DNA of 64,000 bases from Candidatus Dormiibacterota bacterium (GCA_003153505.1 PLZA01000059.1:1-64000), one strand, 5' to 3'; positions 17,810 through 26,090 are shown, numbered from the stretch's first letter. Translations and numbers: made by a program. The notes: generated by a model from the sequence alone, not told the origin.

Positions 17810-18045
17810 CCGCGGCGTGGAGCGACGTGGAGCCTCCGGGTCAGCCACCTGTGCGCGAGCCTCGCTGCGCCGTGCGTCCGCGTGCGACCGCCATGGCCTC
17901 ATCATCCAGCACAGCAGTCCTCGGAGCCGGTTCCGGCGCCATATGTCTCCACCCGGTGACGGAACGATGGTCGCCGAGATCAGATCGGTCCGGCGCTCGA
18001 TACTGCGATGACGCACCTGTCCACGCGCCCGGGAGGCCGCATCCG

Positions 18046-18435
18046 TTGACCCAGCAGCGCATCCTTCTCGCTGACGACGAACCGCGACTGCTGCACGTCG
18101 TCGGGTTGTATCTCAGCATGGAAGGATTCGAAGTGAGAGAGGCCTCGGACGGCACCGAGGCGATTTCGATGCTCGACACCGAACAGTTCGACCTGGCAAT
18201 CCTCGACGTGATGATGCCCGGAGTCGACGGCATCGAAGTCTGCCGTCACATCCGGTCGCAACCCGGCACCCAGTCGATGCCGGTGCTGGTCTTCACGTCG
18301 CTCTCGTCGGACAAGGACGTGGAACGCGCCCGACTTGCCGGCGCCAACCATCTGATCACCAAGCCGTTCAGCCTGCCGGGACTCGGTGCCGTGGTCCGAT
18401 CCTGCTTCGAGGACGCTCCCGCCCTCGCCGGGTGA
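18046..18435 (+). CDS. Single-domain response regulator (receiver only)
   Basis: This 129-residue protein is a lone CheY-like receiver. It has the acidic pair D10-D11 (LLADDE), phosphoacceptor D54 (LAILDVMMPG), T84 (VFTSLS) and K106 (ITKPFS). No output domain follows. The start is a TTG at 18046 with GGGAGG nine to ten bases upstream; a longer open frame starts at 17758 but overlaps the divergent MFS gene. No histidine kinase is in the window, so its partner is encoded elsewhere. It may act as a phospho-shuttle or bind a protein target. Confidence 0.85.
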   Translation: MTQQRILLADDEPRLLHVVGLYLSMEGFEVREASDGTEAISMLDTEQFDLAILDVMMPGVDGIEVCRHIRSQPGTQSMPVLVFTSLSSDKDVERARLAGANHLITKPFSLPGLGAVVRSCFEDAPALAG

Positions 18436-18448
18436 CCGCCCGGCGAGG
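18423..18448 (+). terminator. Stem-loop over the receiver stop codon
   Basis: A perfect 10-base stem (CCTCGCCGGG with CCCGGCGAGG) and a six-base loop span the stop codon of the receiver gene. There is no T-run, so it may act as a terminator or protect the 3' end. Confidence 0.45.
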
Positions 18449-18475
18449 TCACCCCATCAGGCGTCCTGGGATTTC

Positions 18476-18504
18476 CAGCGCCCCCTGATGTCGCCCGGGC
18501 GCTG
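18476..18504. terminator. Intergenic stem-loop between convergent genes
   Basis: CAGCGCCC pairs with GGGCGCTG around a 13-base loop, between the receiver gene and the convergent ABC permease gene whose stop is at 18510. It is placed to act as a bidirectional terminator, although no T-tract is present. Confidence 0.45.
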
Positions 18505-18509
18505 TCAGC

Positions 18510-19271
18510 TCAGGCGATCGCCCTGCTGAAGCGACGTGCGCCGATGAGAACGCCGACCACCGCCAGCGCCGCCATGATCGCAAGCCCTTTGAAGACGTCG
18601 GGGTCCGACCCGTGCCCGTTGAAGACGTCGCGTGCGGCCGTCACTGCGTAGGAGAGCGGGTTCGCCTGCGCGATGTGCTGGAGCCACTGCGGCGCGAGCT
18701 GGAGGGGCAGCAGCACGCCACTGAGCAGGAGCAGCGGGAGTGAGAGCGTGAAGATGAGCGGTGCATACGAGTCCTCGCTCTTCAACGCCAGAGCTGCGGC
18801 ATAGGCGAGTGATGACATGCCGAGTCCGATCAGCGCAACCAGTCCGAGCATGACGAACACGCCGGACACGGTGGGTTGCAGTCCGAATGGGATCGCGAGC
18901 AGCAGGAGGATCAGCGACTGCACGACGAGCGTGAGGATGTCGCGCAGCGCACGCCCGAGGAGGAGCGCGAAGCGGCTCACGGGCGTGACCCGGAAGCGCT
19001 CGATCACGCCGGCGCGGAGTTCGGCGATGAGCCCGAATCCGACACCGCTGGCGCCGAAGAGTCCGAGCTGGATCAGCAGTCCCGGCACGAACACGTTGTA
19101 TGCGCCACCGGTCGGAAACCCGGGCGTCGCGGTCAGCGACTTGAGCAGGGGGGCGAAGAGCACGAGGTACAGCACGGGCTGGAGCACACCGATCGCCACC
19201 CAGGCCGGGTTGCGCAGGAAGACGAACAGGTACCGCTGGAACATCAGCCAGGTGTCTTTGAGCAACTTCAT
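18510..19271 (-). CDS. ABC-2 type transporter permease (drug exporter)
   Basis: This 253-residue membrane subunit of an ABC-2 exporter is DrrB/NodJ-like. It has six hydrophobic segments. A conserved GFGLIAELRAGVIERFRVTP coupling segment near residue 85 and a QHIAQANPLSYAVTAARDVF signature near the last loop are both typical of daunorubicin-resistance-type permeases. The ATG follows a strong AGGAGG, placed 10 bases after the upstream ATPase stop. With the ATPase and PadR genes it forms an operon for a self-regulated efflux pump; the substrate is unknown. Confidence 0.9.
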   Translation of the reverse strand: MKLLKDTWLMFQRYLFVFLRNPAWVAIGVLQPVLYLVLFAPLLKSLTATPGFPTGGAYNVFVPGLLIQLGLFGASGVGFGLIAELRAGVIERFRVTPVSRFALLLGRALRDILTLVVQSLILLLLAIPFGLQPTVSGVFVMLGLVALIGLGMSSLAYAAALALKSEDSYAPLIFTLSLPLLLLSGVLLPLQLAPQWLQHIAQANPLSYAVTAARDVFNGHGSDPDVFKGLAIMAALAVVGVLIGARRFSRAIA

Positions 19272-19281
19272 GGCGATCCTC

Positions 19282-20226
19282 CTAGGCCGCGTCGCGCAGC
19301 GAACGCCCGGTCTGATGCAGGAACACGTCGTCCAGGCTTGGACGATTCAACGAGAGCGAGGAAAGCACGATGCCCTCGGCGTCGAGCGCGCGGATGATCT
19401 GTGGCATGGCGGTCTCTCCCCGGTCGACATAGAGGCGCACCACGCCGTCGCCGGCTGTCGCCTCGCGAACGAACGACTCGCCGCGCAACAGTTGGAGCAC
19501 GCGGTCACTCGCGTTGTCGGTGCCGACCACCACCACGTCGCCGGCCACCTGCCGCTTCAGCGCGTCGGGAGTGCCGAGGGCGACGATCTTGCCGTGATCG
19601 ATGATGGCGATGCGGTCGCAGAGTGCGTCGGCCTCCTCCAGGTAATGGGTCGTGAGGAAGACGGTCGTCCCGATGTCGCGCAGCTTGCGCACCTCGTCCC
19701 ACATGCGAGCTCGGCTCTGCGGATCCAGCCCGGTCGTCGGCTCGTCGAGGAAGAGAAGCTGGGGGAGATGCATGAGGCCGATCCCGATGTCGAGGCGGCG
19801 TTTCTGGCCGCCCGAGAACGTCCTGGTCGGCCGGTCGGCACAATCGGCGAGCTCGAGCGCGGCGATGAGCTCGGCCGCGCGCTGCTCGGCTCTCGCCTTG
19901 GTCATGCCGTAGAGACGGCCCTGCATCACCAGCTCGGTGCGCCCGGGGATCTCGGGTGCGCTGCTGCCCTCCTGGCTGACGTACCCGATCTCGTAGCGCA
20001 CCTTCGCGGAGTCGTGCAGGAGGTCGAAGCCGGCGACCGTTGCCTGCCCGCTGGTCGGCGGAAGCAGTGTCGACAGCATGCGCAGCGTGGTCGTCTTGCC
20101 CGCGCCGTTGGGACCGAGGAAGCCGAAGATCTCGCCCTTCTTGACGTCGAGGTCGACACCGGCCACGGCTTCCACCGCGCCCTTGCGCGATTTGAAGGTC
20201 TTGCGAAGGTCGTGAGTCGCGATCAT
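19282..20226 (-). CDS. ABC transporter ATP-binding protein, DrrA family
   Basis: This 314-residue ATPase powers the ABC-2 exporter. Walker A GPNGAGKT is at about residues 38-46, and the signature FSGGQKRRLDIGIGL and Walker B FLDEPTTGLDP follow in the drug-exporter form. A switch histidine is in LTTHYLEEA. A C-terminal extension of about 90 residues has the LSLNRPSLDDVFLHQTGR block, typical of DrrA-type proteins. GGAGG precedes the ATG at 20226, and the start overlaps the padR stop by four bases. Confidence 0.93.
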   Translation of the reverse strand: MIATHDLRKTFKSRKGAVEAVAGVDLDVKKGEIFGFLGPNGAGKTTTLRMLSTLLPPTSGQATVAGFDLLHDSAKVRYEIGYVSQEGSSAPEIPGRTELVMQGRLYGMTKARAEQRAAELIAALELADCADRPTRTFSGGQKRRLDIGIGLMHLPQLLFLDEPTTGLDPQSRARMWDEVRKLRDIGTTVFLTTHYLEEADALCDRIAIIDHGKIVALGTPDALKRQVAGDVVVVGTDNASDRVLQLLRGESFVREATAGDGVVRLYVDRGETAMPQIIRALDAEGIVLSSLSLNRPSLDDVFLHQTGRSLRDAA

Positions 20227-20936
20227 GGCGTCTCCTCCCTGGTGATGTGTGCTGGATGCTCGCGTCGTGCCGGGTGCACCAGCCTGGCGAGGTGGTTCTC
20301 TCGATGACGGTTGCGACGCTCCGCGTCCGCGGCGTGCATCGCCTCGAAGTGCGATCGGATCAGCTCTTCATTCCAGATGAGGGCGCCGGACTCCATGTCC
20401 GCCGTGATCGAACGGATCCATTCGATCTCGGCCGCGGCGAGAGCCATCGCGTGCTCCAGCTCGAGCAGCACGAGCCTCGGGAGGCCGAGGTCGTCCTGGG
20501 CCAGTCGGAGCGTCGCCTCGAGCGCGGTGAGGTGGGCTCGAAGGCTCACGGTCCGGGTGGCGAGCGCGGTCTCGGCGCGCTCCTGGGTGATGTATCCGAG
20601 GAGGCCGACAGCGACCCGGAACACGGGCGTCTCGTCGATAGGGGTGGAGAGCAGGTCGGCGATCCAGTTCTCGAGCTCCTCGCTCCCCTCGGGCGTGATC
20701 CGGTAGACCGTCCGCTCCGGCCGGCGACCCTCACGGCTCGTCTCGACCGGCTCGATGGACCCCGCCGCTTCCAGTTCCTCGATGGCCCGGTAGAGCGTTC
20801 GAGTCTTGCCGACCGCGTAGGCCTTGTGGCGCTCCTTGAGCAGCCGTTGGATCTCGTAGGGATGGCAGGGTTGTTCGCTGAGCAGCCCGAGCGTGGTCAG
20901 GGCCACCATGTCCTTGGGTTGAGTGCGCATCTCCAT
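20223..20936 (-). CDS. PadR-family transcriptional regulator
   Basis: This 237-residue regulator has an N-terminal PadR winged helix (MVALTTLGLLSEQPCHPYEI, wing GRRPERTVYRITPEG). An alpha-helical C-terminal domain of the AphA-like Vir_act_alpha_C type mediates dimers. It is the first gene of the operon with the DrrA/DrrB-like exporter, so it most likely represses its own promoter and releases on binding the drug. The ATG at 20936 lies only two bases from an inverted repeat TGCG-CAA-CGCA, and TATAGT is 12 bases upstream. Confidence 0.92.
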   Translation of the reverse strand: MEMRTQPKDMVALTTLGLLSEQPCHPYEIQRLLKERHKAYAVGKTRTLYRAIEELEAAGSIEPVETSREGRRPERTVYRITPEGSEELENWIADLLSTPIDETPVFRVAVGLLGYITQERAETALATRTVSLRAHLTALEATLRLAQDDLGLPRLVLLELEHAMALAAAEIEWIRSITADMESGALIWNEELIRSHFEAMHAADAERRNRHRENHLARLVHPARREHPAHITREETP

Positions 20937-20938
20937 AT

Positions 20939-20954
20939 TGCGTTGCGCACTATA
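20939..20954 (-). promoter_or_regulatory. padR promoter and candidate operator
   Basis: On the minus strand TATAGT (20954 to 20949) sits 12 bases before the padR ATG. Between them is the perfect inverted repeat TGCG-CAA-CGCA (20949 to 20939). Its place at the expected transcription start fits an autorepressor site. No good -35 is visible. Confidence 0.45.
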
Positions 20955-20986
20955 GCATGCCGCAATCCGAAGGCACGCTCCCGCCC

Positions 20987-22201
20987 TCAGTCCTCGGGGT
21001 GCCGGGCCACCTCATGGTGTTCCTGCAGGTATTCGCGGATCGCGATGAGCGCCGCGATGCCATCGCCCACCGCTGACCCGAGCTGCTTGGTCGAGCCGCG
21101 CCGGACATCTCCCGCGGCGAAGACGCCGGGCATCGACGTGGTGAAACCGCCCTTGTCGTCGACAAAACCGCGTGAGTCGAGATCGACGCTGCCCCGGAGA
21201 AAGGCGGTGTTGGGATCGAGACCGACGAAGACGAACGCGGCCCGCGGCGTGACCACCTGCTCCTCGCCATTGTCGCGGTCACGAAGCCGGACGGATTCGA
21301 GCTTTCCCTTGCCGGCAAGCTCGACCACCTCGGTGTTGCGGTGGATGACGAAGCGCGGGTCGTGGTTCACCTTGTCCTGGAGGAGGCGAGACGCGGTCAG
21401 CTCCGGGTCGCGCTGCACGATGCGGACGCGGGCGGCGAATTTCGTCAGGAACAGGCCTTCCTCGAGCGCCGAGTTACCGCCACCAATGACCAGAAGCTCG
21501 TCGGCGCCGCGGTAGAACGGGCCGTCACAGGTTGCGCAGAAATGAACGCCGGCGCCGATCAGATCGTCCTCACCGGGAACGCCGAGGCGGCGATACGAGG
21601 ACCCTGTGGCGATCAGTGCCGCGTGGGTCTCGATCTCCTGACCGCTGGCGAGACGCAGGCAGACGTCACCCGCCTCCGACCCTTCGGTGGAGATGTGCTC
21701 GACGCTGACCGCGCTCAGGAGCTCGACCTCGTAGCGACGGGCCTGGGCGATGAAGCGCTCGGCGAGGTCGGCGCCGCCGACCCCGTCCGGGAACCCCGGG
21801 TAGTTGTCGATCCGCTCGGTAACCCCGGCCTGACCGCCCAGCCCGCTGCGCTCGACCACGACGGCGTCGATGCCCTCACGTGCGGCATAGATTGCGGCGG
21901 CGAGCCCGGCGGGGCCGCCACCGATGATCGCGAGGTCGTAGCACCCGCGCTTGGCCTCGAGCGTGAGCCCGAGCTTGCGCGCCAGCTCCTCGTTGGTCGG
22001 CTCGATGAGCACGTCGGTCCCGTCAAAGACGATCGTCGGAATCGAGCGGCCTCCCTGCTGCAGCTCCTCGACGTGCTCCAGGGCGGCGGCATCGTGGTCG
22101 ATGTCCACCCACTCGTAGGCGACGCGTTGCTCCGCCAGGAATCGTTTCGCGCGCTTGCAATCGGGGCACCAGGGAGCGCCGTAGACGGTGATCCGGGCCA
22201 T
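20987..22201 (-). CDS. Glutaredoxin-thioredoxin reductase fusion
   Basis: This is a 404-residue thiol-redox flavoenzyme. Residues 1-80 form a glutaredoxin/NrdH-like domain with active site WCPDC (C12, C15). Residues about 88-404 form a thioredoxin reductase with FAD motif GGGPAG at 94-99, the redox pair CATC (C222, C225) and a late FVGLDPNTAFL and FAAGDVRRG. The fused domain may be the direct disulfide substrate of the reductase. The ATG at 22201 overlaps the TlpA stop as TGATG; the much longer open frame upstream is a shadow. The operon DinB-like, TlpA-like and this gene suggests one thiol-redox pathway. Confidence 0.9.
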   Translation of the reverse strand: MARITVYGAPWCPDCKRAKRFLAEQRVAYEWVDIDHDAAALEHVEELQQGGRSIPTIVFDGTDVLIEPTNEELARKLGLTLEAKRGCYDLAIIGGGPAGLAAAIYAAREGIDAVVVERSGLGGQAGVTERIDNYPGFPDGVGGADLAERFIAQARRYEVELLSAVSVEHISTEGSEAGDVCLRLASGQEIETHAALIATGSSYRRLGVPGEDDLIGAGVHFCATCDGPFYRGADELLVIGGGNSALEEGLFLTKFAARVRIVQRDPELTASRLLQDKVNHDPRFVIHRNTEVVELAGKGKLESVRLRDRDNGEEQVVTPRAAFVFVGLDPNTAFLRGSVDLDSRGFVDDKGGFTTSMPGVFAAGDVRRGSTKQLGSAVGDGIAALIAIREYLQEHHEVARHPED

Positions 22202-22707
22202 CAGCCCAGGCGCGAGAGGTCGGTGCCGACACCCGCGATGGTGCCCAGGAAGCGATCGACGATATTGCCTTTCGCGTCGATGATGATCACCGTCGGTGGA
22301 GAGAGAACGTTGTATTCGGAGGCGATCAGATCGCTGGCGTCGTTGACGCTCGCGTAGGGAACCTTGAAGGTGCGTTCGTACGCCGCGCCGTTTGCCGTGG
22401 GATCCCCTTCGTCGACTCCGAGAAAGACCACGCCTTTGGGCACCCATCGCGACGCCAGCGTGTTGAGGTCCGGCTGCTCGGCATTGCAGGGACCGCACCA
22501 CGAACCCCAGAAGTCGAGCACGACGGCGTGCCCGTGGGTCGACGACCAGTCGAACTGGGCGCCCGAGAGCGTCGGAGCCGTGATTGGCGTCGCCGGTCCG
22601 GTCGGGCCGTTGCCGGCATTCGGCACCTGGGACAGATCCTGCTGCAACCCGCAGCCGGCCAGCACCAGCGTGGTCAGAATAGCTGTGGCGAGCAACCTTC
22701 CAGTCAC
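22201..22707 (-). CDS. TlpA/ResA-like thioredoxin-fold lipoprotein
   Basis: This 168-residue exported lipoprotein has a signal peptide with lipobox LVLAGC (Cys19), a short Pro/Gly/Thr linker and a thioredoxin fold with active site WCGPC (C71, C74). A cis-proline in PPTVIIID follows. Proteins of this type reduce disulfides outside the membrane, for instance in cytochrome c maturation. The GTG at 22707 overlaps the stop of the upstream gene as GTGA, and its own stop overlaps the fusion reductase start. It is therefore tightly coupled to both. Confidence 0.9.
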   Translation of the reverse strand: MTGRLLATAILTTLVLAGCGLQQDLSQVPNAGNGPTGPATPITAPTLSGAQFDWSSTHGHAVVLDFWGSWCGPCNAEQPDLNTLASRWVPKGVVFLGVDEGDPTANGAAYERTFKVPYASVNDASDLIASEYNVLSPPTVIIIDAKGNIVDRFLGTIAGVGTDLSRLG

Positions 22708-23531
22708 GGTGTGACCACCATGTCCTCGAGCACGCGGCTCGCCAAGTTCTGGTCACCTTCGACAACAACGTGCGAGCGAGCGTCCGGGTCGTCGGAGCGG
22801 CCGCAGGTCAGGACGGTCAGTGTGGGCAGGTCGAGGCGCAGCGTCGACGACGGCGAGTCGGGAATGGTCGCGCCGGCTCTGCCGCGCTCGCCGTCGAACG
22901 TCACCGAGCGGAGCGCGCCACCGGGACCGGTGACATCGAAGACGAGCGAGGTCCCGGCGGGTGGCATGAGACGCTCCTGGAGCTCGTTCCCGGCGCCCAT
23001 CAGCATCCGCTCGCGGCTGTGCGCGGCAGCGACGCCATCGAGCCCACCGGGGGCACGGAGTGCTCGGCGGATGTCCTGCTCGTGACACCAGAGGTCGAAG
23101 ACACGAATGGCGAGCAGCGAGCGGACCTTGGACTCGCCGAAGAAGCCGCGGCCCATCTGGTCGAGTTGAGCGTCCTCGAGCGTTGCGAGGCGGGCCAGCC
23201 GCTCGGCGGTCACGTCGCGGTACTCGGCCAGCAGATCTGCCAATGGCTCTTTCCGGCGGGCGTCGATCCCGATCTCCATGAAGACCCCGGGCTGATTGCG
23301 GATGTATGTGAGCCCTTCGGGAACCACGTGTTCGACCCGCGGGCGCCCGATGAGGATGCTCTCGAGATCGGTGATGTGGGCGACATGATCCCGCACCGTC
23401 CAGCCTGGGCACCCCGTGGGGAGCATCGCCAGCTCGTCGTCCAGCGAGGCTGCGAGCGCGCCGACGTTCGAGAAGATCTCGGCGTAGGCGGTGCGGAAGC
23501 CTTCCGCCGTGGCGATATTCCCACTCTCCAT
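22704..23531 (-). CDS. Maleylpyruvate isomerase/DinB-family mycothiol-dependent-type protein
   Basis: This 275-residue protein has an N-terminal DinB-like four-helix bundle. GCPGWTVRDHVAHITDLESI near residue 45 and RVFDLWCHEQDIRRAL near 145 carry the metal-binding histidines of the MDMPI_N family. A C-terminal MDMPI_C-like sterol-carrier fold ends in VVEGDQNLASRVLEDMVV. Family members use mycothiol or an unknown thiol cofactor, which matches the redox genes downstream. The ATG at 23531 has a TAGGCT box eight bases upstream; the open frame to 23618 would overlap the divergent Nudix gene. Confidence 0.8.
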   Translation of the reverse strand: MESGNIATAEGFRTAYAEIFSNVGALAASLDDELAMLPTGCPGWTVRDHVAHITDLESILIGRPRVEHVVPEGLTYIRNQPGVFMEIGIDARRKEPLADLLAEYRDVTAERLARLATLEDAQLDQMGRGFFGESKVRSLLAIRVFDLWCHEQDIRRALRAPGGLDGVAAAHSRERMLMGAGNELQERLMPPAGTSLVFDVTGPGGALRSVTFDGERGRAGATIPDSPSSTLRLDLPTLTVLTCGRSDDPDARSHVVVEGDQNLASRVLEDMVVTP

Positions 23532-23539
23532 CGACGTGC

Positions 23540-23545
23540 AGCCTA
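23540..23545 (-). promoter_or_regulatory. -10 box TAGGCT for the thiol-redox operon
   Basis: TAGGCT on the minus strand lies eight bases before the ATG at 23531, in the 37-base gap shared with the divergent Nudix regulator gene. Confidence 0.4.
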
Positions 23546-23568
23546 GCGCGTCGCCACAATCAATCGCG

Positions 23569-24306
23569 ATGCCATCAGCTGCAGACGCCGGGATTGCCGC
23601 CGCCATGACCGCCGTCAACTCGTCCGGATTTCCAGCCCCGGCCGGCGTCTACGCGGTCCCCGTGGTGCTCGCACCGCTCTCGGGGCGTCTCCACGTGCTC
23701 CTGGTGCAGCGCGCCGAGGCGCCGTTTGCGGGGACATGGGTGCTCCCGGGTGGCTTCATGAGCCCCACCGAGCGACCCGAAGAAACCGCGCAGCGCAAGC
23801 TCACCGAGAAGACGGGCGTCGGTGCCGTCTACCTCGAACAGCTCGAGACCTACGGAGACCCGGAGCGCGATCCGCGAGGGTGGATCCCGACCGTCGCCTA
23901 CCTGGCGCTCATCGATGCTGCCGTGCTCAGGGCGGACGAATCGAGCGCCCGATGGGAGCCGGTCGACGCACTCCCTCCCCTGGGATTCGACCACCAGCGG
24001 ATCGTGGCCGACGCGGTGGAACGTCTGCGAGGAAAGCTCTGGTGGTCGAACATCGCCGTCGGTCTGCTCCCGGAACGCTTCACGATGCCGCAGGCAAGGC
24101 GGGTCTTCGAGGCCATCAGCGGCGTGACCTACGAGCCGTCGAACTTCCGGCGCGAGCTCGAGCAATCGGGCCTGGTGCGCGCCACCGGAACGCTCGCCAA
24201 AGGCGGCCCGGGACGTCCTGCCGCGATGTACGAATTCGTGGAGCGGCAACCGGCGTGGAGCCTGCGCCGCTCGCGGCCGCCGGCCATGGCGCGACGACGC
24301 GGCTGA
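23569..24306 (+). CDS. NrtR-like Nudix-domain transcriptional regulator
   Basis: This 245-residue protein joins a Nudix domain (about residues 25-150) to a C-terminal winged helix. The winged helix has the FTMPQARRVFEAI helix and a GGPGRPAAMYEF wing, the NrtR layout. The Nudix box at 61-84 reads GG...QRKLTEKTG, where the catalytic REXXEE is replaced by RKLTEK, so hydrolase activity is probably lost and the domain likely senses an ADP-ribose-like ligand. ATG 23569 is preferred; ATG 23605 is possible. The target may be its own divergent neighbour operon, since no NAD-biosynthesis gene is nearby. Confidence 0.83.
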   Translation: MPSAADAGIAAAMTAVNSSGFPAPAGVYAVPVVLAPLSGRLHVLLVQRAEAPFAGTWVLPGGFMSPTERPEETAQRKLTEKTGVGAVYLEQLETYGDPERDPRGWIPTVAYLALIDAAVLRADESSARWEPVDALPPLGFDHQRIVADAVERLRGKLWWSNIAVGLLPERFTMPQARRVFEAISGVTYEPSNFRRELEQSGLVRATGTLAKGGPGRPAAMYEFVERQPAWSLRRSRPPAMARRRG

Positions 24307-24401
24307 TCTTCGCCAGGCTCCCACTCAAACTCTCGCGCATCGTTCACGATACCGCGCGATCGGGCACTCAACTCCGAGCGCCCACCGCGAGGAGATCTGC
24401 G

Positions 24402-24917
24402 ATGACCGACCAACCCATACGGCCAGCATCCATCCCCAGGGTGGAAGAGCTCTTCCAGCACATTCCACATCCGCGCATTGCGCAGCGCAAGAGCGAGCGG
24501 CCCGTACACGTCAACGACGAGCGGGTCGGCGTCAACGGCCGGGTCGCGCTGATCATCACCGCGGTGGTCGGGACGATGTGGTGCGCGTATATCTTCACGC
24601 TGATCGCGCTGATCAGCCTCCCGGCCGCCATTTCCAGCGGACAGGCCATCGTCATCGTCGCGTGGATCGCCCAGACGTTCATCCAGTTGGTGCTGCTGCC
24701 CATCATCATCGTTGGCCAGAACATCCAGGGCAAGGCGTCAGACAAGCGGTCCGAGCAGACGTATAACGACGCCGAGGCAATCCTCAGCGAATGCCTGCAG
24801 CTGCAGTCGCATCTTCAGGCGCAGGACACGGTGCTCGACGACGTCATCGCCAACGTCAAGCGGCACCACGAGGAGTTGCAGAAGCTCTCTGCACGAGTCG
24901 GACCCGCGACGGCGTAG
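24402..24917 (+). CDS. Small membrane protein with two membrane segments and a coiled-coil tail
   Basis: This 171-residue protein has a 40-residue cytoplasmic N-terminus and two membrane helices (about residues 46-68 and 75-105). A C-terminal helix rich in Glu, Gln and Leu looks like a coiled coil. The segment LPIIIVGQNIQGKASDKRSE after the second helix resembles proteins of the DUF1003 and low-affinity iron-permease-like group. The resemblance is too loose for a function. The ATG at 24402 follows GAGGAGATCTGCG, a good ribosome binding site. The gene stands alone, with gaps of 95 and 115 bases. Confidence 0.68.
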   Translation: MTDQPIRPASIPRVEELFQHIPHPRIAQRKSERPVHVNDERVGVNGRVALIITAVVGTMWCAYIFTLIALISLPAAISSGQAIVIVAWIAQTFIQLVLLPIIIVGQNIQGKASDKRSEQTYNDAEAILSECLQLQSHLQAQDTVLDDVIANVKRHHEELQKLSARVGPATA

Positions 24918-25032
24918 CGGCGCGTCGCCGCGAGGTCGATCACCCATCGAGCGGCATCGTGCGTCTCGAGGGCGAGTTGAGCACGTAGCGTTTCGACATG
25001 CGTCGCATTCGTCCGAGGGCGCCCTTCGCTCC

Positions 25033-26061
25033 ATGACCTTGCTGACCTGCGCGCTCGGTCCTGACTCAGCCGGGACGGTGCTGATGCGCTTGCTCCGCGG
25101 TGCACGGCAATCCGTCGACGCTGCGATCTACGAGGTTGGCCCCTCGTATCGGTGGGCACTGGTCAGAGCCGCCGAGCGCAGGATTCGCGTTCGCGTTGTG
25201 CTCGACGCTCACGCATCCGACGGCAATGCCGCGACGGCACGAGCCCTGTCCCAAGCGGGGGCGGAGTGCCGCGTTGCCGGTCAGGGCTCCGACCGTGCAC
25301 ACGGCAAGCTGCTGATCGTCGATTCGACGGTGGCCGTCGGCACCGGGAACCTCATCTGGCGTGATGCACCGCGGGATCGCCACCTGCGGTTTCCGCCCGC
25401 CGGCGTGCCGCTTGCCGGGACCCGCGAATGGTGGATCACAGCGACCAGGTCGAGGGGTGTCCGTCATGCAGCCGCCGACGCGTTTGCCGCGCACTGGGGC
25501 ACGGCCGCCCGGCCTCCGGCAGCATGGGCAGCAGCGCCCCGGCTGGCCGCGCCACCCGTCGGCATGCCCATTCCCCAGGTGGCGCCGCGAGTGGTGCACA
25601 CCAGCTCGCGCCGGCTCGCCCTCGTCGTCGGTGGCGCCGCCGTTGGGGAGGCCGTTGCCGCGATGGCGTCGGCGGCCCGGCGCCGCTTGCTGGTGACTGT
25701 GCCGTACGTGCGGCCCGAAGCCCCACCGGTTCGCGAACTGCTCGATCGCATGATCGGAGCGTCGTCACGCGGGGTCGCATGCGCGCTGCTGCTCGGCGGC
25801 GTCCCGGATCCTGCCGTCGCTCGCCGCCTTGCGACCCTCCCGTTCGCGGTCCGCCAGATGGACCCCAGGCGATCGACGTCGGGGCATGCCAAGGGCCTGG
25901 TGGCCGACGGATCGGTGCTGATCGCGTCGGCGAACTGGAGCGCCCCGGGCCTCGGCGGCAGCTGGGAGGTGGCGATGCGCGTGGAGCACGCTGGAGCTGC
26001 CGCGTACTTCGCGGCTGCGTGGCGTCGCGATTGGGAGACGGGGCTCGCCATCGAGGTTTGA
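25033..26061 (+). CDS. Phospholipase D-like (HKD) domain protein
   Basis: This 342-residue protein has two complete HKD motifs. The first is AHGKLLIVD (H90, K92, D97) and the second is GHAKGLVAD (H285, K287, D292), each followed by the GxxN/SxNW segment. The two halves are joined by a Pro/Ala-rich linker at about residues 155-190. Such proteins act as phosphodiesterases on phospholipids or nucleic acids. No signal peptide or membrane segment is evident, so it is probably cytoplasmic. The ATG at 25033 is the first credible start, and there is no clear ribosome binding site. The open frame from 24712 overlaps the previous gene. Confidence 0.82.
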   Translation: MTLLTCALGPDSAGTVLMRLLRGARQSVDAAIYEVGPSYRWALVRAAERRIRVRVVLDAHASDGNAATARALSQAGAECRVAGQGSDRAHGKLLIVDSTVAVGTGNLIWRDAPRDRHLRFPPAGVPLAGTREWWITATRSRGVRHAAADAFAAHWGTAARPPAAWAAAPRLAAPPVGMPIPQVAPRVVHTSSRRLALVVGGAAVGEAVAAMASAARRRLLVTVPYVRPEAPPVRELLDRMIGASSRGVACALLLGGVPDPAVARRLATLPFAVRQMDPRRSTSGHAKGLVADGSVLIASANWSAPGLGGSWEVAMRVEHAGAAAYFAAAWRRDWETGLAIEV

Positions 26062-26078
26062 CGCCACAAGCGCCCGGC

Positions 26079-26084
26079 TATTCT
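26079..26084 (+). promoter_or_regulatory. -10 box TATTCT for lon
   Basis: TATTCT is six bases before the lon ATG at 26091. TTGACG (26058-26063) lies 15 bases upstream of it as a possible -35. No ribosome binding site is present, so the transcript is likely leaderless. Confidence 0.5.
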
Positions 26085-26090
26085 CTTTGG

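Noticed and set aside
17810-18016. Long N-terminus for the MFS exporter starting at 18016
   Set aside because: The extra residues are basic and not membrane-like, and would run over the divergent receiver gene's upstream region; ATG 17809 fits the family.
25428-26090. An N-terminal extension of Lon from the open frame starting at 25428
   Set aside because: The extension lies over the PLD-like gene in another frame and lacks homology; ATG 26091 starts the Lon domain and has a -10 box.
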